From an uncultured Amaricoccus sp. (GTDB lineage: Bacteria > Pseudomonadota > Alphaproteobacteria > Rhodobacterales > Rhodobacteraceae): 10,850 nucleotides of DNA. Below, piece after piece: positions 1 to 7,114 of the stretch. The first letter of the stretch is position 1. The number at the start of each line of letters is the position of its first letter. The stretch covers positions 1 to 10,850 of the forward strand of contig NZ_CALAGI010000018.1 in NCBI RefSeq assembly GCF_937891315.1, read 5' to 3'. Below the pieces are notes generated by a model. The model saw only the letters and a program-made list of their open reading frames with translations, did not search any database and had not been told where the DNA came from. Made by a program: the position numbers and the translations under genes.

Positions 1-100
1 CGGGGGCGCTCCGGCATCCACGAAGGGTTCAACCTCCTGTTCGATCGCGCGCGCCGAACGGCATGACCTCGGCGAGACCGTCCGCGGGATTGTTCTTCAT
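1..100 (-). pseudogene. Possible 5' end of a divergent gene with broken frame
   Basis: On the minus strand an ATG at 100-98 is preceded by AGAGG with a 5-nt spacer. It opens a frame with strongly G/C-ending codons for about 18 codons (begins MKNNPADGLAEVMPFGAR), after which codon quality drops and a TGA follows at 31-29. The +1 frame takes over with good codons from about position 50 to the window edge (reads AIEQEVEPFVDAGAPP). The switch falls in an alternating GCGCGCGCG tract. This would fit a divergently transcribed gene with a frameshift, real or a sequencing error. I recognise no family. The alternative is the last 21 codons of a plus-strand gene ending in TGA at 64-66; the two readings cannot be separated here. 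Confidence 0.25.
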
Positions 101-130
101 GGGCGCCTCTGCTCTCGTGCGTGCCCGGCC

Positions 131-158
131 TTGTCATCGCATCGCCGGAAGGTTTACT
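131..158 (+). promoter_or_regulatory. Candidate sigma-70-type promoter for the plus-strand arm
   Basis: TTGTCA at 131-136 (5 of 6 to TTGACA) is followed after 16 nt by TTTACT at 153-158 (4 of 6 to TATAAT). It lies about 65 nt upstream of the chosen permease start, in the only non-coding stretch before the plus-strand genes. Pattern match only; alphaproteobacterial promoters are poorly predicted this way. Confidence 0.3.
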
Positions 159-224
159 CGTTGCGCACTGCGAAAGCAAATCCCGCCCGCGGGTGGTGGA
201 CGGGCGGAGCGGCGAGGATTGTCA

Positions 225-1121
225 ATGACATCCATGGCGACATCCACGGTAGCGGGCATGACGGCGGGCGTGGCGAGGGTCGGCGGGGCGGGCGGCATGG
301 CCTCCGCGCCGGCGTTCGACGACGATATCGCCCCCGCGCCCTTCAAGGCGGGGATGGTGCGTTTCCGCCGGCTGCGCGTGCTGTTCGCGCTCGTCGCCCG
401 CGAGATGGCGACGAGCTACGGCAAGTCCTATGGCGGCTATTTCTGGGCGATCGCCCAGCCGCTCGGCGGGGTGTTCCTGCTCGCCATCCTGTTCAGCCTG
501 GCGCTGCGCGCCCCGCCGCTCGGCACCAGCTTCCTGCTGTTCTACGCGGCCGGCACCATCCCCTACCAGCTGTTCAAGATCACCTCGAGCGCGGTGGCGC
601 GGTCGGTGAAGTCGAACAGCGGCCTGCTCACCTATTCGGTGGTGACCACGCTCGACGCGGTCTTCGCCAAATACGTGTTCAGCGTCGTGACCATGTTCCT
701 CATCGCGCTGGTGCTCTATCCGACGGTGATCCTGTTCTTCAATGTGCCGGTGAATCTCGATCTCGGGGCGATCGCCCTCGCCTTCTTCCTCTCCTCCTTC
801 CTCGGGCTCGGGATCGGCACGCTGAACTGCGTGCTGTTCGGCTTCTTTCCGACCTGGAACAATATCTGGCGGGTGCTGACCCGGCCGCTGTTCTTCCTGT
901 CGGGCGTGCTGTTTCTCTATGAATCCATGCCGCCGGTGGTCCAGAACGTGCTCTGGTACAATCCGGTGGTGCATGTCCTCTCGCTGATGCGCTCGGGCTT
1001 CTACAGCGAATACGACCCGCAGTTCATCTCCTACCCTTACGTGATCGGCATCGCGCTCGGCAGCTTCGCGCTCGGCGGCTATCTGCTGCGCCGGCACAGC
1101 GCCCGCCTGATCGAGGGCTGA
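225..1121 (+). CDS. ABC-2 type polysaccharide export permease (KpsM/RkpT-like)
   Basis: Inner-membrane permease subunit of an ABC transporter of the capsule/LPS O-chain export type. The 298-residue product shows about six hydrophobic segments (roughly 78-95, 101-118, 148-172, 181-207, 221-233, 272-287). It has family-typical stretches: a charged segment before TM1 (LVAREMATSYGKSYGGYFWA, 56-75) and RPLFFLSGVLFLYESMP near 220-236. The start is chosen for GAGGA at 214-218, six nt before ATG 225. The N-terminus is then about 40 residues longer than usual for KpsM, and ATGs at 297 or 354 (AAGG just upstream of 354) are possible alternatives; in-frame sequence extends back to 63 but is not coding-like. 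The stop overlaps the next start by 1 nt (TGATG), implying coupling to the glycosyltransferase. The ATP-binding partner is not in the window. Family assignment is firm; the exported polymer is inferred from context. Confidence 0.9.
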   Translation: MTSMATSTVAGMTAGVARVGGAGGMASAPAFDDDIAPAPFKAGMVRFRRLRVLFALVAREMATSYGKSYGGYFWAIAQPLGGVFLLAILFSLALRAPPLGTSFLLFYAAGTIPYQLFKITSSAVARSVKSNSGLLTYSVVTTLDAVFAKYVFSVVTMFLIALVLYPTVILFFNVPVNLDLGAIALAFFLSSFLGLGIGTLNCVLFGFFPTWNNIWRVLTRPLFFLSGVLFLYESMPPVVQNVLWYNPVVHVLSLMRSGFYSEYDPQFISYPYVIGIALGSFALGGYLLRRHSARLIEG

Positions 1122-1909
1122 TGGACGCGCCGCTGGTCTCGGTGATCACCCCGGTCCGCGACGCGGCGGGCACGCTGCCCGCGACCGTCGCCTCGGTCCG
1201 CGCCCAGACCCGGGGCGACTGGGAGATGCTGCTGATCGACGATGGCTCGACCGACGGCTCGGCGGCGCTGGCCGCCGGTTTCGCCGCCGCCGATCCCCGG
1301 ATCCAGGCGCTGGCCCAGGAAAGCCATCTCGGCACCGCCGCCGCGCGCAACCGGGGGATCGCCGCGGCGCGCGGTCGCTATGTCGCCTTTCTCGACGCCG
1401 ACGATCTCTGGCGGCCGGAGAAGCTCGCGCGCCAGCTCGCCTTCATGGCGGCCGGCGGCCATGTCTTCGCCTTCTCGGCCTATCGGCGGATGGACGAAGC
1501 CGGCCGCCCGCTCGGGGTGGTGGGCGTGCCGGCCCGCGTCGGCTACGAGGACTTGCTGCGCGACAATGTGATCGGCTGCCTGACCGCGATCTACGACGCC
1601 CGGGCGCTCGGCCCGGTGGAGATGCCGCCGCTGGTCCGGCGCCAGGATTTCGGCCTCTGGCTGCGGCTGCTGAAGCTGACGCCGCACGCCCATGGCCAGG
1701 ACGAGGTGCTGGCCGACTATCGGGTGCGGCCGGGCTCGCTGTCGCGCAACAAGTTCGCCGCCGCCCGCGACAACTGGCGGCTCTATCGCGAGGTCGAGGC
1801 CTTGCCGCCGGCCCGCGCCGCCTATTACTTCCTGCGCTGCGCGGGCGCCGGCCTCCTGAAGGCCCGCGCCCGCGCGGCGCGGGCGGCCGCCGAGAAACCC
1901 ACTCCTTGA
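1121..1909 (+). CDS. Glycosyltransferase family 2
   Basis: Cytoplasmic GT-A fold enzyme expected to transfer a sugar from a nucleotide donor to a growing polysaccharide. In the 262-residue product: the N-terminal strand VSVITPVRD (6-14), the nucleotide-binding DDGSTDGS (40-47), the metal-binding DxD as LDADDLW (91-97), and a later RRQDFGLWLRLL (173-184) that places the probable catalytic acidic residue, followed by YRVRPGSLS (200-208), a common tail motif in this family. The C-terminus is Ala/Arg-rich and poorly conserved in appearance. The start codon shares one base with the permease stop. Donor and acceptor cannot be read from the sequence. No defect is seen. Confidence 0.92.
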   Translation: MDAPLVSVITPVRDAAGTLPATVASVRAQTRGDWEMLLIDDGSTDGSAALAAGFAAADPRIQALAQESHLGTAAARNRGIAAARGRYVAFLDADDLWRPEKLARQLAFMAAGGHVFAFSAYRRMDEAGRPLGVVGVPARVGYEDLLRDNVIGCLTAIYDARALGPVEMPPLVRRQDFGLWLRLLKLTPHAHGQDEVLADYRVRPGSLSRNKFAAARDNWRLYREVEALPPARAAYYFLRCAGAGLLKARARAARAAAEKPTP

Positions 1910-1932
1910 TCCTTCAAGAAAAGGCCTGTCCC

Positions 1933-2664
1933 ATGTCCCATGTCGAAACGAAAACCAGCGCGGATCCCGGTGTGGAATCGGGCGCCCCGGATGCGAAGGC
2001 CGCGGCCAAGGCGGCGCGGCAGGCGGCCCGGGCGGCGGCCAGGGTCGAGTTCGACAAGCTGAGCTACTGGGACAAGCGCAAGAACAACATCTATCTGCGC
2101 TATGTCGATTACATCATGTGCGCCCTCTCGGACGAGACGAAGTCGATCATCGATGTCGGTTCGCGCAACTGCCCCTATCTCGACTGGTTTCCCTGGGCGA
2201 AGGAACGGGTCTCGCTCGATCTCAAGACACCCTACAAGGGATCGGGGGTGCGCTCGATCAAGACCAATTTCCTGACCTGGGAGCCGGACAAGCGCTACGA
2301 CGTGGTGCTCTGCCTGCAGGTGCTGGAGCATGTGCCCCCGGTCGAGGAATTCGCCGCCAAGCTGCTCGAGATCGGCAGGCATGTCATCGTCTCGGTGCCC
2401 TACAAATGGCCGGAGACGGCGATGCAGGGCCATGTGCACGATCCGATCGACCGGGCGAAGTTCCTGTCCTGGTTCCCGCGCCGGCCGGATTACATGATCG
2501 TGGCGCGCGAGCCGATGTCGCGCAGCCAGATGTCCGGGCGCCTCGTCGCCTATTTCGACACCGAGCGGCCCGGATCGGGCAATGCCTTCCGCCGCCGGTC
2601 TCAGGCGCTCAGCATCCTCGCCGGGCGCGAACCGGTGAGCTACGTCGGCGCGCGCAAGGGCTGA
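1933..2664 (+). CDS. Class I SAM-dependent methyltransferase
   Basis: A 243-residue probable methyltransferase with a Rossmann-type fold. Motif I is IIDVGSRNCPYLDWF (72-86), a degenerate glycine loop; VSLDL (93-97) fits the acidic ribose-binding position; VVLCLQVLEHV (124-134) is the post-motif region typical of the Methyltransf_11/23 families; and VIVSVPY (151-157) matches the strand 5 region. The first 40 residues are an Ala/Lys/Arg-rich, probably disordered lead (KAAAKAARQAARAAAR). The start is ATG 1933, with AAGG at 1921-1924 and an 8-nt spacer; an upstream in-frame TTG at 1906 would overlap the preceding gene but lacks support. The gene lies 23 nt after the glycosyltransferase, so probably in the same operon. 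A role in methylating a sugar of the exported glycan is inferred only from context. Confidence 0.85.
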   Translation: MSHVETKTSADPGVESGAPDAKAAAKAARQAARAAARVEFDKLSYWDKRKNNIYLRYVDYIMCALSDETKSIIDVGSRNCPYLDWFPWAKERVSLDLKTPYKGSGVRSIKTNFLTWEPDKRYDVVLCLQVLEHVPPVEEFAAKLLEIGRHVIVSVPYKWPETAMQGHVHDPIDRAKFLSWFPRRPDYMIVAREPMSRSQMSGRLVAYFDTERPGSGNAFRRRSQALSILAGREPVSYVGARKG

Positions 2665-2696
2665 TCCAGCCGGGGGCCAGGCAGCCGACGCCGATC

Positions 2697-2717
2697 CCGG
2701 GCCCGTCGAGGGCCCGG
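2697..2717. terminator. Bidirectional hairpin between convergent genes
   Basis: CCGGGCCC (2697-2704) and GGGCCCGG (2710-2717) form a perfect 8-bp all-GC stem with a 5-nt GTCGA loop. It sits in the 75-nt gap between two convergent stops (2664 and 2740). There is no clear T-run on either side, so intrinsic termination is plausible but not certain. Confidence 0.5.
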
Positions 2718-2739
2718 ACCGATCATCCTGTTCCGGGGC

Positions 2740-3513
2740 TCAGACGCCAACGCGGGCGAGCAGGCCGCCGATCCCGGATTTCGCGCGGTTGGCGATGCGC
2801 TTCTCGCGCCGCTCGCGGGGATAGTTCACGTATTTCGCCTTGACGAAGACCGCGTCGATGCGCCGCAGGTCGCCGCCGCCCTGCCGGGTGAGGTCGATGA
2901 AGTCGCGGAACACGAAGCCCGCCTTGTCGAGGATCCGGTAGATGCCGGCGAACAGGGGATCGCCGACGAAGCGCGGCGACATCGAGGTCTCGCAGACCAC
3001 CCAGTTGCATTGCTTGAGCACGCGGGTCGCGCCGAGCAGCACCTCCTTCTCGAAACCCTCGGCGTCGATCTTGAGGCCGAAGGCGCCCGGACGCTCCGGC
3101 ACGATGTCGTCGAGCCGCTGGATCGCGACCTCGCGGGTCCGGGTCTCGCTCTCGGAGAAGGCGCCGGAGCGTTCGAGGAACGAGCTCTTGCCGGTCTTGC
3201 CGGCGGCGGGGACGTTCATCTCGAGCTTGCCGGGCTTGGCGCCGACGCCGACGATATGGATCTCGCAATCGATCCCGAGCTCGGCGGTCTTTTTCTCGAG
3301 CTTCGGCCGGTTCTCCTCGAGTGCGTCGATGATGACGAACCTGGCGGTCGGGAAGGCCTCGTAGAAGGATCTGACGCCACCGCCGGCGCCTACGTCGATG
3401 ATCGTGGCGGCCCTTGGTGTAAGACCCGGCAAACGCTCCCAATGCAGGCCGGATTTTCTTCTTTCCAGAGCATGGGCCAGTTCCGCCGGATCTTCCGGGT
3501 TGTTCAGCTTCAT
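2740..3513 (-). CDS. FkbM family methyltransferase
   Basis: A 257-residue SAM-dependent methyltransferase of the FkbM type, a family best known for O-methylating sugars and macrolide hydroxyls. Seen: motif I TIIDVGAGGGVRSF (37-50), the acidic-end strand RFVIIDALEEN (58-68), the family hallmark GLKIDAEGFEKEVLLGA (146-162), then WVVCETS (171-177). The length is normal for a one-domain FkbM protein. The C-terminal 30 residues are basic (PRERREKRIANRAK) and might bind acidic polymer or membrane; that is inference. The ATG (3513-3511) overlaps the TGA of the upstream 56-codon ORF by 4 nt, so its translation is probably coupled. It is the last gene of the minus-strand run and ends next to the shared hairpin. 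The acceptor is unknown. Confidence 0.9.
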   Translation of the reverse strand: MKLNNPEDPAELAHALERRKSGLHWERLPGLTPRAATIIDVGAGGGVRSFYEAFPTARFVIIDALEENRPKLEKKTAELGIDCEIHIVGVGAKPGKLEMNVPAAGKTGKSSFLERSGAFSESETRTREVAIQRLDDIVPERPGAFGLKIDAEGFEKEVLLGATRVLKQCNWVVCETSMSPRFVGDPLFAGIYRILDKAGFVFRDFIDLTRQGGGDLRRIDAVFVKAKYVNYPRERREKRIANRAKSGIGGLLARVGV

Positions 3514-3680
3514 TTCAGATACCCCCAGTGGATCTCGCGGTGGAACGGGTTGTTCGGACGGCGCCGCGTCCTGTTGCCCGGGCGCGGAGCATAGGGCCCG
3601 CCCGGCGGATTTTCCAGACCGAATTGCCCGGAGACCACGCGCGCCCCGATCAGACCTCCCCCGATCCGCTCCGGCATCAT
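3510..3680 (-). CDS. Small unknown protein, 56 residues, coupled at both ends
   Basis: This frame starts with tandem ATGs; the first (3680-3678) overlaps the upstream glycosyltransferase TGA as ATGA. It ends in a TGA that overlaps the ATG of the FkbM gene, again as ATGA. It thus exactly fills the gap between its neighbours with 4-nt overlaps at both joints, a strong sign of a translated gene. About four fifths of its codons end in G or C, like its neighbours. The product is Gly/Pro-rich in the first half (GLENPPGGPYAPRPGN), has an arginine cluster (RTRRR, 38-42), and an aromatic, polar tail (NPFHREIHWGYLK). There is no signal peptide, membrane segment or cysteine. I recognise no family. It could be a small partner of the methyltransferase or simply a relay that couples translation. 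Confidence 0.55.
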   Translation of the reverse strand: MMPERIGGGLIGARVVSGQFGLENPPGGPYAPRPGNRTRRRPNNPFHREIHWGYLK

Positions 3681-4597
3681 CCCCGTTCCGGCCGGCCGCC
3701 GGCCAGCAGGCGCGCGGTTTCGGCGAGCTCGACCCCCCAGAGCGCGAAGAGCACGCCGATCGCCCGTGCCCGATAGGCCAGCGGCGCCTCGGCCCGGGCG
3801 AAGCGGGCGAGCGCGCGGACCGGCGGCGTCAGGGTGCGCAGCGTCCAGGCGAGCCGCCGCCGGCGCGATCCGGCGGCGATCTGGCCGCCCTTCACCCGGC
3901 GGATCTTGCGCGACAGGTCCGCCCAGTCGGCGCGGCAGGGATGGCGCGTCACCGCCTCGGGCACCAGCCGGACCGGCAGCCCCGCCCGACGGCAGAAATC
4001 CGCGTCCCCGCCCGAGAAGCGGTCGGCGTCGAAGCCGCCGAGCCGCCGGAACACCGCCGCCGGCACCGCGAGATTGGCGGTCGCCGCGTAGCCGTTGCGG
4101 GCATAGCGCTCCTGCGGAATGCCGCGCAGCGCCTCGAACAGTTCGCAGGAGGAGGGCGGTGTGCCCCAGGTCATGCGGATCGGTCCGGCGAGCAGGGCTT
4201 CCCCTTCCTCGGCCATGCCGTCCCCGGCCGCGTCCTCGGCCGCCGCGAAGGCGGCGAGCCAGTGGGGCGGGGGCCGGCAATCGGCGTCGGTGAAGACGAA
4301 GCTCCGGCCGCGGGCGCGGGCGGCGGCGGCGTTGCGCGCGGCATAGGCGCCGGGCGCGCGCTCGGCGAGAAGCCTCGCATTGCCGGGCAGGGCGATCTCC
4401 GACGCCGGGCCGGGTAGGCCGCCCACCGGGTCGTTGTCGACGATCAGGATCTCGAAGGCCGCCGCGCCGATCGTCTGCGCCTCCAGCGCCGCGAGCAGCT
4501 CCGGCACCAGCGCCCAGTGCCGATAGACCGGCACGATCACCGAGAATCGCGGGCCGTTCAGGTCCACGGACTGATCTGTGCCCCCCGGATCGATCAC
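3677..4597 (-). CDS. Glycosyltransferase family 2
   Basis: A 306-residue GT-A fold glycosyltransferase. Motifs in order: FSVIVPVYRHW (18-28), ILIVDNDP (50-57), the PGAYAARNAAAARARG segment (82-97) typical of donor-site helices, the DxD in VFTDADCRPPPHWL (101-114), and GGFDADRFSGGDADFCRRA (187-205), which corresponds to the catalytic-base region of GT2 enzymes. A moderately hydrophobic C-terminal stretch (about 279-298) might touch the membrane. The start is uncertain: GTG at 4597 gives the full frame, and GTG at 4567 (ten residues in) would still keep the first strand; neither has a clear ribosome site. It lies 38 nt downstream of the fusion gene and overlaps the 56-codon ORF by 4 nt. Sugar specificity is unknown. 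Confidence 0.9.
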   Translation of the reverse strand: MIDPGGTDQSVDLNGPRFSVIVPVYRHWALVPELLAALEAQTIGAAAFEILIVDNDPVGGLPGPASEIALPGNARLLAERAPGAYAARNAAAARARGRSFVFTDADCRPPPHWLAAFAAAEDAAGDGMAEEGEALLAGPIRMTWGTPPSSCELFEALRGIPQERYARNGYAATANLAVPAAVFRRLGGFDADRFSGGDADFCRRAGLPVRLVPEAVTRHPCRADWADLSRKIRRVKGGQIAAGSRRRRLAWTLRTLTPPVRALARFARAEAPLAYRARAIGVLFALWGVELAETARLLAGGRPERG

Positions 4598-4635
4598 GGC
4601 GACTGGCGAGACAACTGGATCGCCGCCGGGCCGGA

Positions 4636-6900
4636 TCAGGCCGCCCCCGACGTCTTCTCCTTCCCGGCGTCGAGATCCGCCGCCGCGGCCTCGGCTTCGA
4701 TCCAGCCGGGAAGGCCGAAGCGGCGCAGGATGACCTCGGCCTCGGCGGCGGGCAGAGCGTGGCGGGCGACGGCCTCGACGATGTTCTGGCCGCGATTGCC
4801 GGACTTCTGCATGCTGAAGGACAGGCTCTGCCCGTGATTGATGAGATAGACCACCATCGGCTCGGCGAAGATCTCGAGCGGCCGGCCGAGCTCCTCCATC
4901 GCCACCGAGGTATAGGCGTGCTGGCGCGTCATGTTGAAGACGAGCGAGGCTTCGTTGTTCCTCTGCTTGCGGCCCGGCAGGTCGGCCCTGGTATAGCGCA
5001 CCACCGAGCAGCTGCCGCAGACATGGTTGAGATCGTGCCGCCAGGCGCCGGGCACCGGGGCGAGCAGGCGGTTGCGATAATCGAGCGCATAGCCCCGGGT
5101 CGCCACCGCGCCGTTCACATGGTCGCCGCCGCGCAGCGTCGCGACCAGATCGTCGCGCACCAGATCATCGGCGTCGAGCTGCATGAAATAGCCGCCGCCC
5201 ATCTGGGCGAGACGGCGGCCGAGCACATGGCGCTTGGCCGACTTGTCGCCGCGGAACTGGCTCTTGTCGCTCGGCGGGCGGCGGTGGATGGCGACGAACT
5301 CGATCCGGTCGTCGGCCATCTCGGGGATGTCGGGCATCTCGTGGCCGGCGATGACGGCGGTCCAGTCGGGATCGGTCTGGCCGAGCACCGAGCGCAGGGT
5401 CTGGCCGAGCAGCCGCTCGGTATGGTTCCAGTCCGGCACGGTCTGGGACGAGGCGAGGGTGATGGCGAAGACGAAGCGCGCGCCCTCCGGCGCCGCCGGA
5501 AGCCGGGTCGCGGGCTTCAGGATCTCGAACGGAATGAACTCGCCGCCGGAGGCCATGCTGACGCCCGATTGCAGCTTGTTCGAGAGCTTGTCGATATAGC
5601 GGTTGCCCTTGCGGGCCTTGGCCGGCGCCGGCCCACCCTTCGCCCCGTCGCCGGTCGGCTCGATCCGCCTCGGCTCGGCGCGGGTCGCCTCCTTCGCCTG
5701 GCCCTTCGTCTTGACCTTGGCCGGCGCGAAGGGCTTCGGCTCGGGCCGGCCGGTGGCGAGCCGGATCAGCCGGCGCACCGGCTCGGTCGCCCGCCAGCTC
5801 GCGCTCTCCAGCACCGCGAGATGCCGGCGCTCCAGCGCCTTGCCATGGCTCCGCGCCTCGGACAGTTCGCGCCGCAGCCGCTCGACCTCGGCCGCGCGGG
5901 CGGTCTCGCTCGCCGCCGCGCGCCCGGCCGCCGCCTCGATCTCGGCCTGGGCCTGGCCGCGGGCGAGATCGGCGGCCGCGAGCCGGACCCGGAGCTCGGC
6001 CCGCGCGGCCTCGATCGTCTCCATCGTCTGCGCCGTCTCGGCCCGCGCCGTCTCGAAATGGCCGATCCGCGCGCGGAGCCGGGTGATCAGCGCCTCGGCC
6101 TCGCGGCCCTTCTCGACCAGCCCGGCCTTCTCGCGCTGGATCTCGAACAGTTCGCGCGACAGCCGATACGGGTTCCGCGCTGCGAATTCCTCGCTCATGA
6201 AGGCGAGGTTCACCCGTCGGAGCAGCGGGCTGTCGTCCAGCCATTCATGCGCCTGCTCGTAGATGCGGAACAATCGGTAGCGGTACTGGCCGAGCAGGTC
6301 CTCGATCTCGCGGTAATAGCTCTGCTGGCTGTTGGCGGGATCGATCCCCGCCTCGACATAGACGACGTCGATCGCCTGGTCGGCGAGCAGGCCGCGGGCG
6401 CCGGCCAGCACCTGGGGCTCGTAGCCCTCGACATCGAGCTTCAGGATGCCGATATGCCGCCGCTCGAACCCGGCGCTCAGCGCGTCGAGCGTGCTGGCCT
6501 CGATCTCGAAGACATCCGCCCGGGCGGCGCGCTCCAGCACCTCGCCATCGGCGTTGGCCTCGGGGTCGGCGACCTCGGCTTCCGGCGCCGGTTCGGCGGC
6601 GCCGAGCACCTTGGTCATGCTGTCCGCCGCGCGCAGCCGCAGCCGGCCCGGCTCGGCGCCGAGCGCCATGGCGTGGCAGGTGACGAGCCGCACGCCGCTG
6701 ACCGTCTCGACCGCCTTTTCGAGCACGGCGAAGGTGCGCGGATTGGGCTCGACCAGATGCGCCTCGCGGATGCCGAGGCCGGAGCGGGCGAAATCCTGGT
6801 AGACCGCGCCCCGATGCGCGCCCACGTCGACATAGACGATGCGCCGACGATAGAAGAACGGCTCGATGTCCTTGATGAAGTCGGTCGTCAGTTCGGTCAT
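4636..6900 (-). CDS. FkbM methyltransferase - coiled coil - glycosyltransferase fusion
   Basis: A 754-residue, probably bifunctional protein. Residues about 15-240 are an FkbM methyltransferase: motif I IVYVDVGAHRGAVYQDF (21-37), HLVEPNPRTF (48-57) and the hallmark GILKLDVEGYEPQVLAGA (151-168). Residues about 250-365 are Glu/Arg/Ala-rich and heptad-like, a likely coiled coil, ending in ESASWRATEPVRRL (365-378), a segment often found between coiled coils and glycosyltransferase domains. Residues 386-430 are a Lys/Pro/Ala linker. Residues about 476-700 form a GT-A-like domain with a DxD in YFMQLDADDLVRDDL (571-585). GAGGA seven nt upstream of ATG 6900 supports the start. A 214-nt gap separates it from the upstream epimerase gene, so it may have its own promoter. 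Expected role: methylating and extending, or capping, the chain in the cytoplasm. Domain calls are firm; the combined function is inference. Confidence 0.88.
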   Translation of the reverse strand: MTELTTDFIKDIEPFFYRRRIVYVDVGAHRGAVYQDFARSGLGIREAHLVEPNPRTFAVLEKAVETVSGVRLVTCHAMALGAEPGRLRLRAADSMTKVLGAAEPAPEAEVADPEANADGEVLERAARADVFEIEASTLDALSAGFERRHIGILKLDVEGYEPQVLAGARGLLADQAIDVVYVEAGIDPANSQQSYYREIEDLLGQYRYRLFRIYEQAHEWLDDSPLLRRVNLAFMSEEFAARNPYRLSRELFEIQREKAGLVEKGREAEALITRLRARIGHFETARAETAQTMETIEAARAELRVRLAAADLARGQAQAEIEAAAGRAAASETARAAEVERLRRELSEARSHGKALERRHLAVLESASWRATEPVRRLIRLATGRPEPKPFAPAKVKTKGQAKEATRAEPRRIEPTGDGAKGGPAPAKARKGNRYIDKLSNKLQSGVSMASGGEFIPFEILKPATRLPAAPEGARFVFAITLASSQTVPDWNHTERLLGQTLRSVLGQTDPDWTAVIAGHEMPDIPEMADDRIEFVAIHRRPPSDKSQFRGDKSAKRHVLGRRLAQMGGGYFMQLDADDLVRDDLVATLRGGDHVNGAVATRGYALDYRNRLLAPVPGAWRHDLNHVCGSCSVVRYTRADLPGRKQRNNEASLVFNMTRQHAYTSVAMEELGRPLEIFAEPMVVYLINHGQSLSFSMQKSGNRGQNIVEAVARHALPAAEAEVILRRFGLPGWIEAEAAAADLDAGKEKTSGAA

Positions 6901-7038
6901 GAAGCGGTCCTCATCCTGTCGGCTGGGGCGGGCGAGGCGGTGTCCGGGCGGGTTCGGCCGGTCCCGGCCGCCAATCGGAAAAGAAGGCGGGGAGGAGCGC
7001 TTCCACGCGGACCAGATATATGGGACTACCCTCGATCA

Positions 7039-7052
7039 AACCTCTGGAGGTT
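7039..7052. promoter_or_regulatory. 14-bp operator-like palindrome upstream of the fusion gene
   Basis: AACCTC (7039-7044) and GAGGTT (7047-7052) are perfect inverted half-sites around a TG centre. It lies in the largest internal gap of the minus-strand run (6901-7114), in a locally AT-richer patch that also holds TATATC-like and TTGATC-like strings on the minus strand. Those do not form a well-spaced promoter, so the site is a candidate operator only. Confidence 0.3.
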
Positions 7053-7114
7053 GTATAGCTCCGACCCGGAAAGAAGCGCAAGCGCCCGGACTTTCGGCGT
7101 TGAAGGCCCGGCTT

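Noticed and set aside
63..224. N-terminal extension of the permease back to an ATG at 63
   Set aside because: Codons here are not coding-like, the residues (Cys/Arg-rich) fit no export permease, and a better ribosome site precedes ATG 225.
222..1097. A 291-codon minus-strand frame opposite the permease
   Set aside because: The product is rich in Glu, His, Arg and Gln repeats, typical of the antisense of a GC-rich membrane protein gene; the plus strand has clear transmembrane and family motifs.
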